DNA of 64,000 nucleotides from an uncultured Bacteroidia bacterium (GTDB lineage: Bacteria; Bacteroidota; Bacteroidia; Bacteroidales; UBA932). Of the stretch, positions 1 through 13,529 are shown piece by piece. The notes under the pieces are model-generated. The model saw nothing but the letters and a program-made list of their open reading frames with translations. It had not been told where the DNA came from and made no database searches. The position numbers and the translations under genes are program-made. Position 1 is the stretch's first letter, and each line of letters starts with the position of its first letter. The DNA lies in NCBI GenBank assembly GCA_902785065.1, contig CACZXH010000007.1:1-64000 (forward strand), read 5' to 3'.

Positions 1-14
1 AAATAATTACAACT

Positions 15-392
15 ATGGCAGATGTTAAAGTTCTCGCAGAAGAGTTGGTTAACCTTACTGTGAAAGATGTCCAGGAACTCGCTAAGATCCTGAAGGAAGA
101 GTACGGTATCGAGCCCGCCGCCGCCGCTGTGGCAGTCGCCGCTCCCGCCGCTGCCGCCGAGGCTGCCGCCCCGGCCGAGCAGACTGAGTTCGACGTGATG
201 CTCACCAGCGCTGGCCAGGCCAAGCTGCAGGTGATCAAGGCCGTCAAGGAGAACGCCGGTCTTGGCCTCAAGGAGGCTAAGGAACTGGTCGACAAGGCTC
301 CTGTCGCCGTCAAGGAGAAAGTTTCCAAGGCCGAGGCCGAGGCTCTCAAGGCCGCGCTCGAGGAAGCTGGCGCCGAGGTTGAGATTAAGTAA
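15..392 (+). CDS. rplL: 50S ribosomal protein L7/L12
   Basis: This is the ribosomal stalk protein L7/L12, which recruits and activates translational GTPases on the 50S subunit. The 125-residue length is normal. The N-terminal dimerisation part ([20 protein letters not shown]) is followed by an Ala/Pro-rich flexible hinge at about residues 34-55. The conserved C-terminal factor-binding domain contains [20 protein letters not shown] and ends [10 protein letters not shown]. It is the first gene of the rplL-rpoB-rpoC array; the upstream partner rplJ would lie just outside the window. A strong hairpin separates it from rpoB. Identity is certain from the sequence. Confidence 0.98.
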   Translation: MADVKVLAEELVNLTVKDVQELAKILKEEYGIEPAAAAVAVAAPAAAAEAAAPAEQTEFDVMLTSAGQAKLQVIKAVKENAGLGLKEAKELVDKAPVAVKEKVSKAEAEALKAALEEAGAEVEIK

Positions 393-424
393 CTCCCGCC
401 CGCTTCCCGTAAGGGAAAGAATCA

Positions 425-459
425 GGTTTAGAGCCCTCAGTAGGCTCTAAACCTTTTTT
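425..459 (+). terminator. Hairpin with U-tract between rplL and rpoB (attenuator-like)
   Basis: A perfect 11-bp stem (GGTTTAGAGCC at 425-435 pairing with 443-453) with a 7-nt loop is followed by six T. It has the form of an intrinsic terminator. Because rpoB has no obvious promoter in the remaining 40 nt, it probably acts as a partial attenuator that lowers RNA polymerase expression relative to L7/L12, as is known for the E. coli rplL-rpoB junction. Confidence 0.85.
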
Positions 460-498
460 CCGTCTTAATTTTTTCTCCCCCAAGCGAAGGAAGCACAA

Positions 499-3400
499 AT
501 GTCAAACAAGACCCAAAACAAGCGAGTCAATTTCGCAACATCCAAAATTCTGGAGTATCCTGACCTTCTCGAGGTCCAGCTCAAGTCCTTCCGGGACTTC
601 TTCCAGCTCGAGACCACGCCCGAAAGCCGCCGCAACGAGGGTCTGTTCCAGGTATTCCAGGAAATTTTCCCGATCGAGGACACGCGGAACAACTACGAAC
701 TCCGCTTTATCGATTACTTCATCGATCCTCCCCAGTACTCGATCGAGGAATGCCTTGAGAGGGGCCTCACCTACAATGTCCCCCTGAAGGCGAAACTCCG
801 CCTTTCCTGCACCGATCCCGAGCACGAAGACTTCGACACGAGGGTCCAGGACGTGTATCTGGGCAACATCCCGTACATGACGCCTGCCGGCACCTTCATC
901 ATCAACGGATCGGAGCGCATCATCGTTTCCCAGCTCCACCGGTCCCCGGGCGTGTTCTTCGACCAGAGCATGCACGCCAACGGGTCCAAGCTGTATTCCG
1001 CCCGCATCATCCCCTTCAAGGGATCCTGGATCGAATTCGCGACGGACATCAACAGCGTGATGTATGCCTACATCGACCGGAAGAAGAAGCTGCCTGTGAC
1101 CACCCTCCTGCGCGCCATCGGCTACAACAGCGACAAGGACATCATCGACATCTTCGGACTCGCCGATGAGGTCGCCGCCGACGAGGCCACCCTCCGGGAG
1201 AACAGTGGCCGCCTCCTCGCCGCCAAGGTCCTCAAGACGTGGACCGAGGACTTCGAGGACGAGGACACCGGTGAGGTGATCCCCATCGAACGTACGTTCG
1301 CCATCGTCGACCGCGGGGAAGCGCTCGACGACGATACCATCGAAAAGATCCTTGACACCGATGTCAAGACCATCCTGCTGCAGAAGAACGAGGCCAATTC
1401 GGCGGAATATGCCATTATCTACAACACCCTGCAGAAGGATCCGACCAATACGGAGATCGAGGCTGTCAACTTCATCTACAAGCAGCTCCGCAACTCCGAA
1501 CCGCCGGACGAGTCCACCGCCCGCGACGTCATCGACAAGCTCTTCTTCTCCGAGAAGCGCTATGACCTCGGAAGCGTGGGCCGTTACCGCCTGAACAAGA
1601 AGCTCAGCCTGACGATCGATCCGGGTGTCCGCGTCCTGACGAACACCGACATCATCGAGATCATCAAGTATCTCATCCAGCTGATCAACTCCCGGGCCAC
1701 GGTGGACGATATCGACCACCTCTCCAACCGCCGCGTCCGCACGGTGGGCGAACAGCTCGCCAACCAGTTCAGCGTCGGCCTGAGCCGCATGGCCCGCACC
1801 ATCCGCGAGCGGATGAACGTCCGGGACAGCGAGCAGTTCAACCCGATCGACCTGATCAACGCGAAGACCCTGTCCTCCGTGATCAACTCGTTCTTCGGCA
1901 CGAGCCAGCTCTCCCAGTTCATGGACCAGACCAACCCGCTGGCCGAAATCACCCACAAGCGCCGTCTCAGCGCCCTCGGCCCCGGCGGTCTTTCCCGTGA
2001 CCGCGCCGGCTTCGAGGTCCGTGACGTGCACTACACGCACTACGGCCGCCTCTGCCCGATCGAGTCTCCGGAAGGCCCGAACATCGGTCTGATCTCGTCC
2101 CTGTGCGTGTATGCCCGCATCGACGAGCTCGGCTTTATCGAGACCCCGTACCGCGAAGTCCACGACGGAAAGGTGGACCTCAGCGACAGCGGCTGGCACT
2201 ACATGAGCGCCGAAGAGGAAGAGAACAAGCACGTTTCCCTAGCCAACGTGGAGATGACCGATGACGGCCAGCTCCTCGGCGACCGCATCCAGTGCCGCCT
2301 GGAGGCCGACTTCCCGCTGGTCTCCAAGGAGGAGGTCGACTATATGGACGTCGCCCCGAACCAGATGGCTTCCGTGGCTGCGTCCCTGATCCCGTTCCTG
2401 GAGCATGACGACGCCCACCGCGCCCTCATGGGTGCGAACATGATGCGTCAGGCCGTTCCGCTCCTGAGCCCGGAATCCCCGATCGTGGGCACCGGCCTGG
2501 AGGAACGCGTCTGCATCGACTCCCGCACGCAGATCATCGCCGACCGCACCGGTCTGGTGACCTATGTCGACGCCAACGAGATCCACATCAAGTACGACCG
2601 CACCGAGGACGAGAAGTTCGTAAGCTTCCAGCCCGAGGAGACGGTGTACAAGCTCCCGATCTACCGTCGCACCAACCAGTCCACGACGATCAACCTCAAG
2701 CCGCTTGTGCGCAAGGGTGACAAGGTCGTGGCCGGCCAGGTCCTCACCGAAGGCTACGCCACCCAGAACGGCGAGCTCGCGCTCGGCCGCAACCTGAAGG
2801 TCGCCTTCATGCCTTGGAAGGGTTACAACTACGAGGACGCCATCGTCCTCAGCGAGGAGATGGTGAAGTGGGATATCCTCACTTCCATCCACGTGGACGA
2901 GTACCTGACCGAGGTCCGCGAGACCAAGCGCGGCATGGAGGAACTCACTTCCGATATCCCGAACGTCAGCGAGGACGCCACCAAGGACCTCGACAAGGAC
3001 GGTATCGTGCGCATAGGCGCCCACATCGAGCCGGGCGATATCATGATCGGCAAGATCACCCCGAAGGGCGAGAGCGATCCTTCCCCGGAAGAGAAGCTCC
3101 TCAAGGCCATCTTCGGTGACAAGGCCGGCGACGTGAAGGACGCCTCCCTGAAGGCCAATCCTTCCCTGAGCGGCACCGTGATCAAGACCGCCCTTTACCA
3201 GAAGGTTTCCAAGGACAGCGGCCGCCGCGGCGCGAAGAGCGAGCAGAAGGCCCGCCTGGAAATCAAGCAGCAGGAATTCGAGAAAGCCGCGGAGAAGCTC
3301 CGCGCCACCTTCATCGAGAAACTGTGGTCCCTGGTGAACGGCAAGAAGAGCGCCGGCGTGAGCGACCTCTACGGCGTGGAGATCTTCCCGAAGGGCAAGG

Positions 3401-4317
3401 AGTTCACGCTCCAGGGCCTGAAGGAAGCCGACTACATGAACATCAACTCCTCCAAGTGGACGAACGACGCCAAGACCGCCGGTCTGGTGCGCGAGCTCAT
3501 CCAGAACTACTGCATCGCCCACAAGGAGGCCGAGACCCGCTCCAAGCGCGAACTTGACAAGATCAAGGTCGGCGACGAGCTCGGTAACGGCGTGATGCAG
3601 CTGGCGAAGGTCTATATCGCCAAGAAGCGCAAGATCACCGTGGGTGACAAGATGGCCGGCCGTCACGGCAACAAGGGTATCGTGGCGAAGATCGTCCGCC
3701 AGGAGGATATGCCGTTCCTCGAGGATGGTACGCCGGTGGACATCGTCCTGAACCCGCTGGGCGTGCCTTCCCGTATGAACCTCGGCCAGATCTACGAGAC
3801 GGTCCTCGGCTGGGCCGGCTCCGAGTTGGGCCTGAAGTTCTCCACCCCGATCTTCGACGGTGCGTCCATCGACGAGATCTGCGACTACACCGACAAGGCC
3901 GGCGTGCCGCGCTTCGGCAAGACCCGCCTGCGCGACGGCGGCACCGGCGACTGGTTCGACCAGCCCGCCACCGTGGGTGTGATCTACATGATCAAGCTCG
4001 GCCACATGGTCGACGACAAGATGCACGCGCGTTCCATCGGACCGTACTCCCTGATCACCCAGCAGCCGCTCGGCGGTAAAGCCCAGTTCGGCGGTCAGCG
4101 TTTCGGTGAAATGGAAGTCTGGGCCCTCGAAGCCTACGGCGCCGCCAATACGCTCCAGGAGATCCTGACTGTCAAGTCCGACGACGTCAACGGCCGTTCC
4201 AAGACGTACGAAGCCATCGTCAAGGGCGATCCGATGCCCGCTCCGGGCATCCCCGAGTCGCTGAACGTCCTCCTGCACGAACTCCGCGGCCTCGGACTCA
4301 AGGTCACTTTGGACTAA
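499..4317 (+). CDS. rpoB: DNA-directed RNA polymerase subunit beta
   Basis: This is the beta subunit of RNA polymerase, 1272 residues, the usual Bacteroidota length. The rifampicin region begins at residue 465 ([20 protein letters not shown]) and continues [18 protein letters not shown]. All the classical resistance positions (equivalents of E. coli L511, Q513, D516, H526, R529, S531, L533) are wild type. Other beta landmarks are LHRSPGVFF near the N-terminus, [11 protein letters not shown], and the C-terminal [19 protein letters not shown]. The gene is followed after 19 nt by rpoC, so the two form one transcription unit. Codons are strongly C/G-ending, which sets the baseline for the window. 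Confidence 0.99.
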   Translation: MSNKTQNKRVNFATSKILEYPDLLEVQLKSFRDFFQLETTPESRRNEGLFQVFQEIFPIEDTRNNYELRFIDYFIDPPQYSIEECLERGLTYNVPLKAKLRLSCTDPEHEDFDTRVQDVYLGNIPYMTPAGTFIINGSERIIVSQLHRSPGVFFDQSMHANGSKLYSARIIPFKGSWIEFATDINSVMYAYIDRKKKLPVTTLLRAIGYNSDKDIIDIFGLADEVAADEATLRENSGRLLAAKVLKTWTEDFEDEDTGEVIPIERTFAIVDRGEALDDDTIEKILDTDVKTILLQKNEANSAEYAIIYNTLQKDPTNTEIEAVNFIYKQLRNSEPPDESTARDVIDKLFFSEKRYDLGSVGRYRLNKKLSLTIDPGVRVLTNTDIIEIIKYLIQLINSRATVDDIDHLSNRRVRTVGEQLANQFSVGLSRMARTIRERMNVRDSEQFNPIDLINAKTLSSVINSFFGTSQLSQFMDQTNPLAEITHKRRLSALGPGGLSRDRAGFEVRDVHYTHYGRLCPIESPEGPNIGLISSLCVYARIDELGFIETPYREVHDGKVDLSDSGWHYMSAEEEENKHVSLANVEMTDDGQLLGDRIQCRLEADFPLVSKEEVDYMDVAPNQMASVAASLIPFLEHDDAHRALMGANMMRQAVPLLSPESPIVGTGLEERVCIDSRTQIIADRTGLVTYVDANEIHIKYDRTEDEKFVSFQPEETVYKLPIYRRTNQSTTINLKPLVRKGDKVVAGQVLTEGYATQNGELALGRNLKVAFMPWKGYNYEDAIVLSEEMVKWDILTSIHVDEYLTEVRETKRGMEELTSDIPNVSEDATKDLDKDGIVRIGAHIEPGDIMIGKITPKGESDPSPEEKLLKAIFGDKAGDVKDASLKANPSLSGTVIKTALYQKVSKDSGRRGAKSEQKARLEIKQQEFEKAAEKLRATFIEKLWSLVNGKKSAGVSDLYGVEIFPKGKEFTLQGLKEADYMNINSSKWTNDAKTAGLVRELIQNYCIAHKEAETRSKRELDKIKVGDELGNGVMQLAKVYIAKKRKITVGDKMAGRHGNKGIVAKIVRQEDMPFLEDGTPVDIVLNPLGVPSRMNLGQIYETVLGWAGSELGLKFSTPIFDGASIDEICDYTDKAGVPRFGKTRLRDGGTGDWFDQPATVGVIYMIKLGHMVDDKMHARSIGPYSLITQQPLGGKAQFGGQRFGEMEVWALEAYGAANTLQEILTVKSDDVNGRSKTYEAIVKGDPMPAPGIPESLNVLLHELRGLGLKVTLD

Positions 4318-4336
4318 TTTAAAGACTGTTACGAAT

Positions 4337-8530
<4,194 letters not shown>

Positions 8531-8552
8531 CCGTTCTCAAAAACACAATCCG

Positions 8553-8583
8553 AAGCCGGCCATTTCAGTATGGCCGGCTTTTT
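8553..8583 (+). terminator. Intrinsic terminator after rpoC
   Basis: A 10-bp perfect stem (AAGCCGGCCA at 8553-8562 with 8571-8580) and 8-nt loop run directly into a short T tract. It closes the rplL-rpoB-rpoC transcription unit. Confidence 0.9.
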
Positions 8584-8609
8584 GTATATCATAGTGGAAA
8601 ACTCCAGAA

Positions 8610-9824
8610 ATGATGAAAAACATGATCAAAACCTTCGCCCTGGCGGCGATAGCCGCTTTGGCGCTCACCGGATGCATCAAGCATGAGCCCTACGGCCACC
8701 GTCCGTATCCGGACGACGGCGGCGGGAATGGCGGACACGGTGGCGGCGGTGGAAACAACCAGGAACAACTCATCCTGCGGGAGCATTCGGAGTGGGCCCT
8801 CAAGTATGTCGGCCGGGAAGATTATCTGAACGACTTCGGCGAGATCGAGCGGGTGGAACGCTTCCAGCACGCTTATAACGGCACCGGCTATTTCATCATC
8901 CGGATCGTCCGTCCGGACGACTTCAAGAACAATTACGACAACGATGCGGCCGGATTCTTCACCTACGAGGCGGAGAGCCTGCTGACCGATGCCAAGAACG
9001 ACGGCAAGAACTTCTGGCAGTACACCGACGAGGTGTTCAACGCCAAGACGCCGGACATCCTGTTCAACCGGCTCCGCAGCGGCACCTGGACGGCCTTCCT
9101 GATCGAACTCGACAATACCGGAAAGGTGACCGGCAACTATGCCGAAGCCACCTTCACCCTCCAGCAGGAAGACGCCTCCGCGGCCTACAAGAAGTGGCTG
9201 GGTGCGTGGCGGGTGTCCAACGGCCTGATGGGCTTTGACCTGGATATTTCCGCCCTCGACAATAATTTCCTCTACAGGATCGACGGTTGGGAGCGCGGAC
9301 AGGCTGTGGCCTTCCAGATGGACCAGGAATACCTCGAAGGTGAATTCTGGGCCCCGAACGGCTTCCTGTACATCCGTTCCCAGTACCTGGGGACGTATGA
9401 GGATGACAACCTGGGCAAGGTGGACGAGCTCTTCATGGGTAACATCTTCGACTCCAACGGCTTGACGATCATCACCGACGAGGGCATCGACCTGGCCGTG
9501 ATGGTGCCGATGGACGGGGAGACGGCGGAATTGCAGCCGGTGGAGGTGACGCTGAAGACGGACAGCGGCGACTATACCACCAGGTTCCATTCGATGCAGT
9601 ACTACATGTGGGCGTACAACACCGGCGAGTGGCATCCTTACAATGCCAATGTCCCGCAACTCCCGCTCACGATGACGCCGCTGACGCGGACCCGGGCCGA
9701 CGAAGGCCTGGCGCAGGCCAGGGAGCGAGTCGCGACGAAGGCCTCCATCCATCACAGTCAGCCGAAAGCCGTCGGGTCGTCCGCCCGAAAGAGCGTGGCG
9801 AAGAAGGCCGTACGGATGAAATAA
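8610..9824 (+). CDS. Hypothetical lipoprotein with glycine-rich linker and basic tail
   Basis: I do not recognise this 404-residue protein. The N-terminus is a lipoprotein signal peptide with lipobox LTGC (lipidated C22). A Gly/His-rich linker follows at about residues 28-50 (DDGGGNGGHGGGGGNN). The body is rich in aromatic and acidic residues (for example DGWERGQAVAFQMDQEYLEG) and looks beta-rich. The last 50 residues are strongly basic (VATKASIHHSQPKAVGSSAR). It stands alone between two terminator hairpins, so it is probably monocistronic. A second ATG in frame at 8622 is a possible start, but the signal peptide works from either. Residue +2 after the cysteine is Ile, which does not decide between inner and outer membrane. 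No function is proposed. Confidence 0.8.
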   Translation: MMKNMIKTFALAAIAALALTGCIKHEPYGHRPYPDDGGGNGGHGGGGGNNQEQLILREHSEWALKYVGREDYLNDFGEIERVERFQHAYNGTGYFIIRIVRPDDFKNNYDNDAAGFFTYEAESLLTDAKNDGKNFWQYTDEVFNAKTPDILFNRLRSGTWTAFLIELDNTGKVTGNYAEATFTLQQEDASAAYKKWLGAWRVSNGLMGFDLDISALDNNFLYRIDGWERGQAVAFQMDQEYLEGEFWAPNGFLYIRSQYLGTYEDDNLGKVDELFMGNIFDSNGLTIITDEGIDLAVMVPMDGETAELQPVEVTLKTDSGDYTTRFHSMQYYMWAYNTGEWHPYNANVPQLPLTMTPLTRTRADEGLAQARERVATKASIHHSQPKAVGSSARKSVAKKAVRMK

Positions 9825-9836
9825 AATTCGTATATT

Positions 9837-9866
9837 AGCAGTCTGGATTTACAGACTGCTTTTTTT
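9837..9866 (+). terminator. Terminator abutting the cysS start codon
   Basis: A 9-bp perfect stem (AGCAGTCTG at 9837-9845 with 9852-9860) is followed by seven T that run straight into the ATG of cysS. It terminates the upstream lipoprotein gene. A -7-like box (TATATTAG, 9831-9838, one mismatch to TAnnTTTG) overlaps its left edge and could serve cysS. Confidence 0.8.
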
Positions 9867-11345
9867 ATGCGAAATCTCTTTCTGACCAATACCCTGACGC
9901 GCCGCAAGGAGCTCTTCGTGCCTATCCATCCGGGCCACGTGGGCATGTACGTCTGCGGCCCGACCGTCTATGGGGACGCGCATCTCGGCCACGCCCGTCC
10001 GGGCGTTACATACGACGTCCTTTTCCGGCTTCTCAAGCACCTCGGCTACAAGGTCCGCTACGTGCGGAACATCACCGACGTGGGCCATCTGGAGCACGAT
10101 GCGGACGAAGGCGAGGACAAGATCGCGAAGAAGGCGAAACTCGAGGATCTGGAGCCCATGGAAGTGGTCCAGACCTACACCGAGCGCTACCACGAGGCCA
10201 TGCGTCTGTTGAACGTGGAGTCCCCGTCCATCGAGCCGCGTGCCTCCGGCCATATCATCGAGCAGATCGAGACCGTGAAGAAGATCCTCGCGGCGGGCTA
10301 TGCCTACGAGTCCAACGGGTCGGTTTATTTCGACGTGGAGAAGTACAACAAGGATTTCGGCTACGGCGTGCTGTCGGGCCGGACCCTGGAAGCGACCCTG
10401 GAAGGGACGCGCACCCTGGACGGCCAGTCCGACAAGCGCGCCCCGTACGACTTCGCCATCTGGAAGAAGGCCGAGCCGGAGCACATTATGCGCTGGCCTT
10501 CCCCGTGGGGCGAGGGCTTCCCGGGCTGGCACCTGGAGTGCTCGGTGATGGGCGAGAAGTACCTGGGCAAGGAGTTCGACATCCACGGCGGCGGCATGGA
10601 CCTGATGTTCCCGCACCACGAGTGCGAGATCGCGCAGAACCAGGCGTCCCGCGGCACCCAGGGCGTACACTACTGGGTCCATAACAACATGATCACCATC
10701 AATGGGCAGAAGATGGGCAAGTCCCTCGGGAACTTCATCACCCTGCCCGAGCTGTTCAGCGGCAACCATCCCAAGCTGGACCGCGCCTACAGCCCGATGA
10801 CCATCCGTTTCTTCATCCTCCAGGCCCACTACCGCAGCACCCTGGACTTCTCCAACGAGGCACTCGCCGCCGCTGAAAAGGGCTACAAGCGCCTGATGCA
10901 GGCGGGCCGGGAGCTGGGCGCAGGGGAGGGTGTCATTTCGAGCGAAGTCGAGAAATCTGCCTCCCCGGCGGTGCAGGCCCTCATCGAGAACGTCTACGAC
11001 GCCCTCTGTGACGACCTGAATACCCCCATTGCCATTGCACACCTGTTCGAGGCCGTGAAGCTGGTTAACGGCGGGAAGTTGCCGGAGGCCGATAAGGCCG
11101 CCCTCCGGACGCTCTTTGATGACATCGTGTACGGCGTCCTGGGCCTGCGCGACGAAGAGGCCGCCGGCGGCTCCGGCAAGGCCGAGAAGGCGCTGGAAGG
11201 CGTCATGGACATCGTCCTGGAAGACCGCCGCAAGGCCCGTGCGGAAAAGAACTGGGCCGAATCCGACCGCATCCGCGACCTCCTTGCCTCCTTCGGCATC
11301 ACCGTCAAGGACACCAAGGACGGCGCCACCTGGACGCTTGACTGA
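9867..11345 (+). CDS. cysS: Cysteinyl-tRNA synthetase
   Basis: This class I synthetase charges tRNA-Cys. The zinc cysteine C30 lies in [10 protein letters not shown], the HIGH motif is HLGH at residues 39-42, and the KMSKS loop is KMGKS at 282-286. Other zinc-site elements are HLECSVMG and [10 protein letters not shown]. The C-terminal helical anticodon-binding region follows from about residue 330. The oddity is an in-frame copy of the dispersed palindromic repeat at 10932-10958. It encodes exactly nine residues (VISSEVEKS, 356-364) in the linker between the catalytic core and the anticodon domain. A further copy lies just after the stop. At 492 residues the enzyme is otherwise complete and should be functional. 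Confidence 0.97.
   Translation: MRNLFLTNTLTRRKELFVPIHPGHVGMYVCGPTVYGDAHLGHARPGVTYDVLFRLLKHLGYKVRYVRNITDVGHLEHDADEGEDKIAKKAKLEDLEPMEVVQTYTERYHEAMRLLNVESPSIEPRASGHIIEQIETVKKILAAGYAYESNGSVYFDVEKYNKDFGYGVLSGRTLEATLEGTRTLDGQSDKRAPYDFAIWKKAEPEHIMRWPSPWGEGFPGWHLECSVMGEKYLGKEFDIHGGGMDLMFPHHECEIAQNQASRGTQGVHYWVHNNMITINGQKMGKSLGNFITLPELFSGNHPKLDRAYSPMTIRFFILQAHYRSTLDFSNEALAAAEKGYKRLMQAGRELGAGEGVISSEVEKSASPAVQALIENVYDALCDDLNTPIAIAHLFEAVKLVNGGKLPEADKAALRTLFDDIVYGVLGLRDEEAAGGSGKAEKALEGVMDIVLEDRRKARAEKNWAESDRIRDLLASFGITVKDTKDGATWTLD
10932..10958 (+). repeat. GTCAT...ATCT palindromic repeat, in frame inside cysS
   Basis: A 27-nt element (GTCATTTCGAGC at its left end, GTCGAGAAATCT at its right end) matches intergenic copies elsewhere in the window. 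It starts exactly on a codon boundary and adds nine codons to cysS. Confidence 0.85.
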
Positions 11346-11350
11346 TTCCT

Positions 11351-11377
11351 GTCATTCTGAACGAAGTGAAAGAATCT
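11351..11377 (+). repeat. GTCAT...ATCT palindromic repeat between cysS and the exonuclease gene
   Basis: A 27-nt copy (GTCATTCTGAACGAAG...) lies 5 nt after the cysS stop. Its terminal ATCT is joined directly to the ATG of the exonuclease gene at 11378. A GTG within it would extend the exonuclease by four residues, but this is repeat sequence and not a likely start. Confidence 0.85.
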
Positions 11378-12121
11378 ATGAAATTCATTTCCTGGAACGT
11401 GAACGGCCTGCGGGCCGTCGCGGGGAAAGGGTTCGCCGACACGTTCGTGGACCTGGACGCCGACTTTTTCTGCCTGCAGGAGACCAAGCTGCAGGCCGGG
11501 CAGATCGACCTGGAGTTCCCGGGCTACCTTTCCTATTGGAATTACGCCGAGAAGAAGGGCTACTCCGGCACCGCGATTTACACGAAACACGAACCGCTGT
11601 CCGTGCGGTATGGCATCGGCATGGACGAACACGACCACGAGGGCCGTGCGATTACGCTGGAATATCCGGATTTCTTCCTGGTGTGTGCCTACGTGCCCAA
11701 TTCCCAGGACGGCCTGCGGCGGCTCGATTACCGCATGCGCTGGGAAGATGACATGCGCGCCTACCTCAGCGGCCTCCCGAAGCCCGTCATTTTCTGCGGC
11801 GACCTGAACGTCGCACACGAGGAGATCGACCTGAAAAACCCTTCCTCGAACCGCCGTAACGCTGGTTTTACCGACGAGGAGCGTGCGAAGTTCAGCGCCC
11901 TGCTGGACGCCGGCTTCATTGACACCTGGCGCTTCCAGCACCCCGGCGAAGTCAAGTACTCGTGGTGGTCCTACCGCTTCAACGCCCGCGCGAACAACGC
12001 CGGGTGGCGCATCGACTACTTCGTCGTCTCCGCCGCCCTCCGTGACCGCATCCTTTCCACCGCCATCCACGACGAAATCACCGGCTCCGACCACTGCCCC
12101 GTGGAGCTCGTCCTGGGGTAG
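11378..12121 (+). CDS. xthA: Exodeoxyribonuclease III / AP endonuclease
   Basis: This is a DNA repair enzyme of the ExoIII/AP-endonuclease family. It cuts 5' of abasic sites and removes 3' nucleotides and blocking groups. The 247-residue protein starts with the canonical [13 protein letters not shown]. Metal and catalytic motifs follow in order: LQETK (metal Glu), [38 protein letters not shown] and the terminal GSDHCPVEL with the catalytic Asp-His pair. The ATG at 11378 is preferred over an in-frame GTG at 11366, which lies inside a palindromic repeat. The gene converges on ssb, with a large hairpin between them. Confidence 0.95.
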   Translation: MKFISWNVNGLRAVAGKGFADTFVDLDADFFCLQETKLQAGQIDLEFPGYLSYWNYAEKKGYSGTAIYTKHEPLSVRYGIGMDEHDHEGRAITLEYPDFFLVCAYVPNSQDGLRRLDYRMRWEDDMRAYLSGLPKPVIFCGDLNVAHEEIDLKNPSSNRRNAGFTDEERAKFSALLDAGFIDTWRFQHPGEVKYSWWSYRFNARANNAGWRIDYFVVSAALRDRILSTAIHDEITGSDHCPVELVLG

Positions 12122-12136
12122 GGGCATTTTGAAAGA

Positions 12137-12178
12137 AACGCAGCGGGTGGTCCAATGATTTGGACCACCCGCTGCGTT
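12137..12178. terminator. 19-bp perfect hairpin between convergent exonuclease and ssb genes
   Basis: Arms 12137-12155 and 12160-12178 are perfectly complementary with a TGAT loop. There is no U tract on the plus side, only a T-rich stretch on the minus side. It sits between two convergent genes and probably serves as a bidirectional terminator or 3'-end stabiliser. Its sequence is related to the hairpin at 48138. Confidence 0.75.
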
Positions 12179-12199
12179 GGGTTTACCGGGAGAGGAAGC

Positions 12200-12781
12200 C
12201 TAGAACGGCAGGTCGTCGTTCGGGGCGTCGGAGGGGGTGGGGGCAGCGCCGGGAGCCGGGTAGGCGGGTGCGGCGGGCTGAGGGGGGGCCATCGGTGCGG
12301 AGCCTGCGGGGGCGTAGCCGCCCTGGCCTTGAGGCTGGAAGCCTTGGCCGGAATAGCCGCCTTGGTAGCCGCCCTGACCAGCGTAGCCCTGCTGGCCCTG
12401 ATAGCCGGTCTGGCCGCCCTGGGGGGCGTCGGGGCGCTTGCCGAGGAGCTGGATGTTGTCGGCCTGGACTTCGGTGGTAAAGCGCTTGTTGCCGGTCTGG
12501 TCCGTCCATTGACGGGTGCGGAGCTTGCCTTCGATGTAGATCTGGCTGCCCTTGTGGACGAACTTTTCCACGAGGTCCGCGTTGCTGCGCCAGGCGACGA
12601 TGTTGTGCCATTCGGTGTTCTCGCGGGTTTCGCCGTTGCGGTCGCGGTAGCGTTCGGTGGTGGCGAGACGGAAGGATGCCACTTTGGCATTGCCCTGGGG
12701 GCTCTGGGGATTGGAATCAAGGTAACGGATTTCAGGGTCGTTTCCAACGTTACCGATCAGCATGACTTTGTTGAGTGCCAT
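12200..12781 (-). CDS. ssb: Single-stranded DNA-binding protein
   Basis: SSB coats single-stranded DNA during replication, recombination and repair. The OB-fold occupies about residues 1-115 (MALNKVMLIGNVGNDPEIRY, then WHNIVAWRSNADLVEKFVHKG and YIEGKLRTRQW). A Gly/Gln/Tyr/Pro-rich disordered linker follows, then the conserved acidic tip DDLPF that recruits partner proteins. The 193-residue length is typical. A -7-like box (TAACTTAG on the minus strand, 12809-12802, one mismatch to TAnnTTTG) overlaps the aroE stop codon. Transcription may therefore start there as well as reading through from aroE. Confidence 0.97.
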   Translation of the reverse strand: MALNKVMLIGNVGNDPEIRYLDSNPQSPQGNAKVASFRLATTERYRDRNGETRENTEWHNIVAWRSNADLVEKFVHKGSQIYIEGKLRTRQWTDQTGNKRFTTEVQADNIQLLGKRPDAPQGGQTGYQGQQGYAGQGGYQGGYSGQGFQPQGQGGYAPAGSAPMAPPQPAAPAYPAPGAAPTPSDAPNDDLPF

Positions 12782-12806
12782 AATACATATATTTTACACC
12801 CCTAAG

Positions 12807-13529
12807 TTAGCAAAAAATCCGGAACATCGCATCGGCGTCCGGGGTTTCTCCCGTAAAAATCTCATACCCGGCGACGGCCTGGTACAAGAGCCATCGGAGG
12901 CCCGAAACATAGGCCTTTCCGCGTCCCTCCAGGCAGGGCGTCCGGTAGTTCGCCTCCAAAATGACCGCCCCGGGGAAATCGGGAAAACTGTCCATGGAAC
13001 CGGGCACCGTGTAGATCACGAGGTCGGGGGAGAGGGCGGATAGATCATCGGCAGGAATCCAGTCGCAGCCCAGGTCTTCCGCCAGGGCGGCGGCGCGGGC
13101 GGGGGTGCGGTTGGCGAGCGTGACGCGGCAGCCGAGGCGCCGCGCGGCGACCGCCGCGGCGCGGCCGGCGCCGCCGCACCCGACGATGAGCGCCTCCGAC
13201 ACGGGAAGCCCTGCCTCGCGCACAGCGAGCACCACCCCGTCCACGTCCGTGTTGTAGCCGACGATGCCGTCCTGTGTCTTGACGGCGAGGTTCACGGCGC
13301 CGCAGAGGCGCGCGTCGTCCGACAGCGCGTCTACGGCGCGGAACGCGGATTCCTTGAAAGGCGCCGTAATGTTGATACCATCGTATTCGTCCAGGAAACG
13401 ATGCCAGGAGGCTCCGAAATCGGCGCCTTCCAGCAGGTCGTACGCATAGCGGCCTCCATATGCCGCTGCAAAGAGCTTGGGGCTGAACGATCCGGCCACC
13501 GGATGGCCAATGAGTCCAAACCGTTTCAT
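12807..13529 (-). CDS. aroE: Shikimate dehydrogenase
   Basis: AroE reduces 3-dehydroshikimate to shikimate with NADPH in aromatic amino acid synthesis. The 240-residue product starts MKRFGLIGHPVAGSFSPKLF, containing the substrate-binding S-x-S motif. NITAPFKESAF carries the catalytic lysine, NTDVDG the catalytic-pocket Asp, and GCGGAGRAAA the dinucleotide-binding glycine loop followed by NRTPARA. At 240 residues it is slightly shorter than the E. coli enzyme, as is common in Bacteroidota. Its ATG overlaps the TGA of the upstream flippase-like gene (ATGA), showing translational coupling. The open frame extends further upstream, but the conserved start is clear. Confidence 0.94.
   Translation of the reverse strand: MKRFGLIGHPVAGSFSPKLFAAAYGGRYAYDLLEGADFGASWHRFLDEYDGINITAPFKESAFRAVDALSDDARLCGAVNLAVKTQDGIVGYNTDVDGVVLAVREAGLPVSEALIVGCGGAGRAAAVAARRLGCRVTLANRTPARAAALAEDLGCDWIPADDLSALSPDLVIYTVPGSMDSFPDFPGAVILEANYRTPCLEGRGKAYVSGLRWLLYQAVAGYEIFTGETPDADAMFRIFC

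Noticed and set aside
1891..2010. Possible rifampicin-resistance changes in rpoB.
   Set aside because: All classical resistance positions carry wild-type residues.
10710..10724. KMGKS instead of KMSKS in cysteinyl-tRNA synthetase as an unusual active site.
   Set aside because: This substitution, as far as I recall, is common in Bacteroidota CysS and does not indicate loss of function.
11366..11377. A GTG start giving four more residues to the exonuclease.
   Set aside because: It lies in a palindromic repeat, and the family start MKFISWN follows immediately at 11378.
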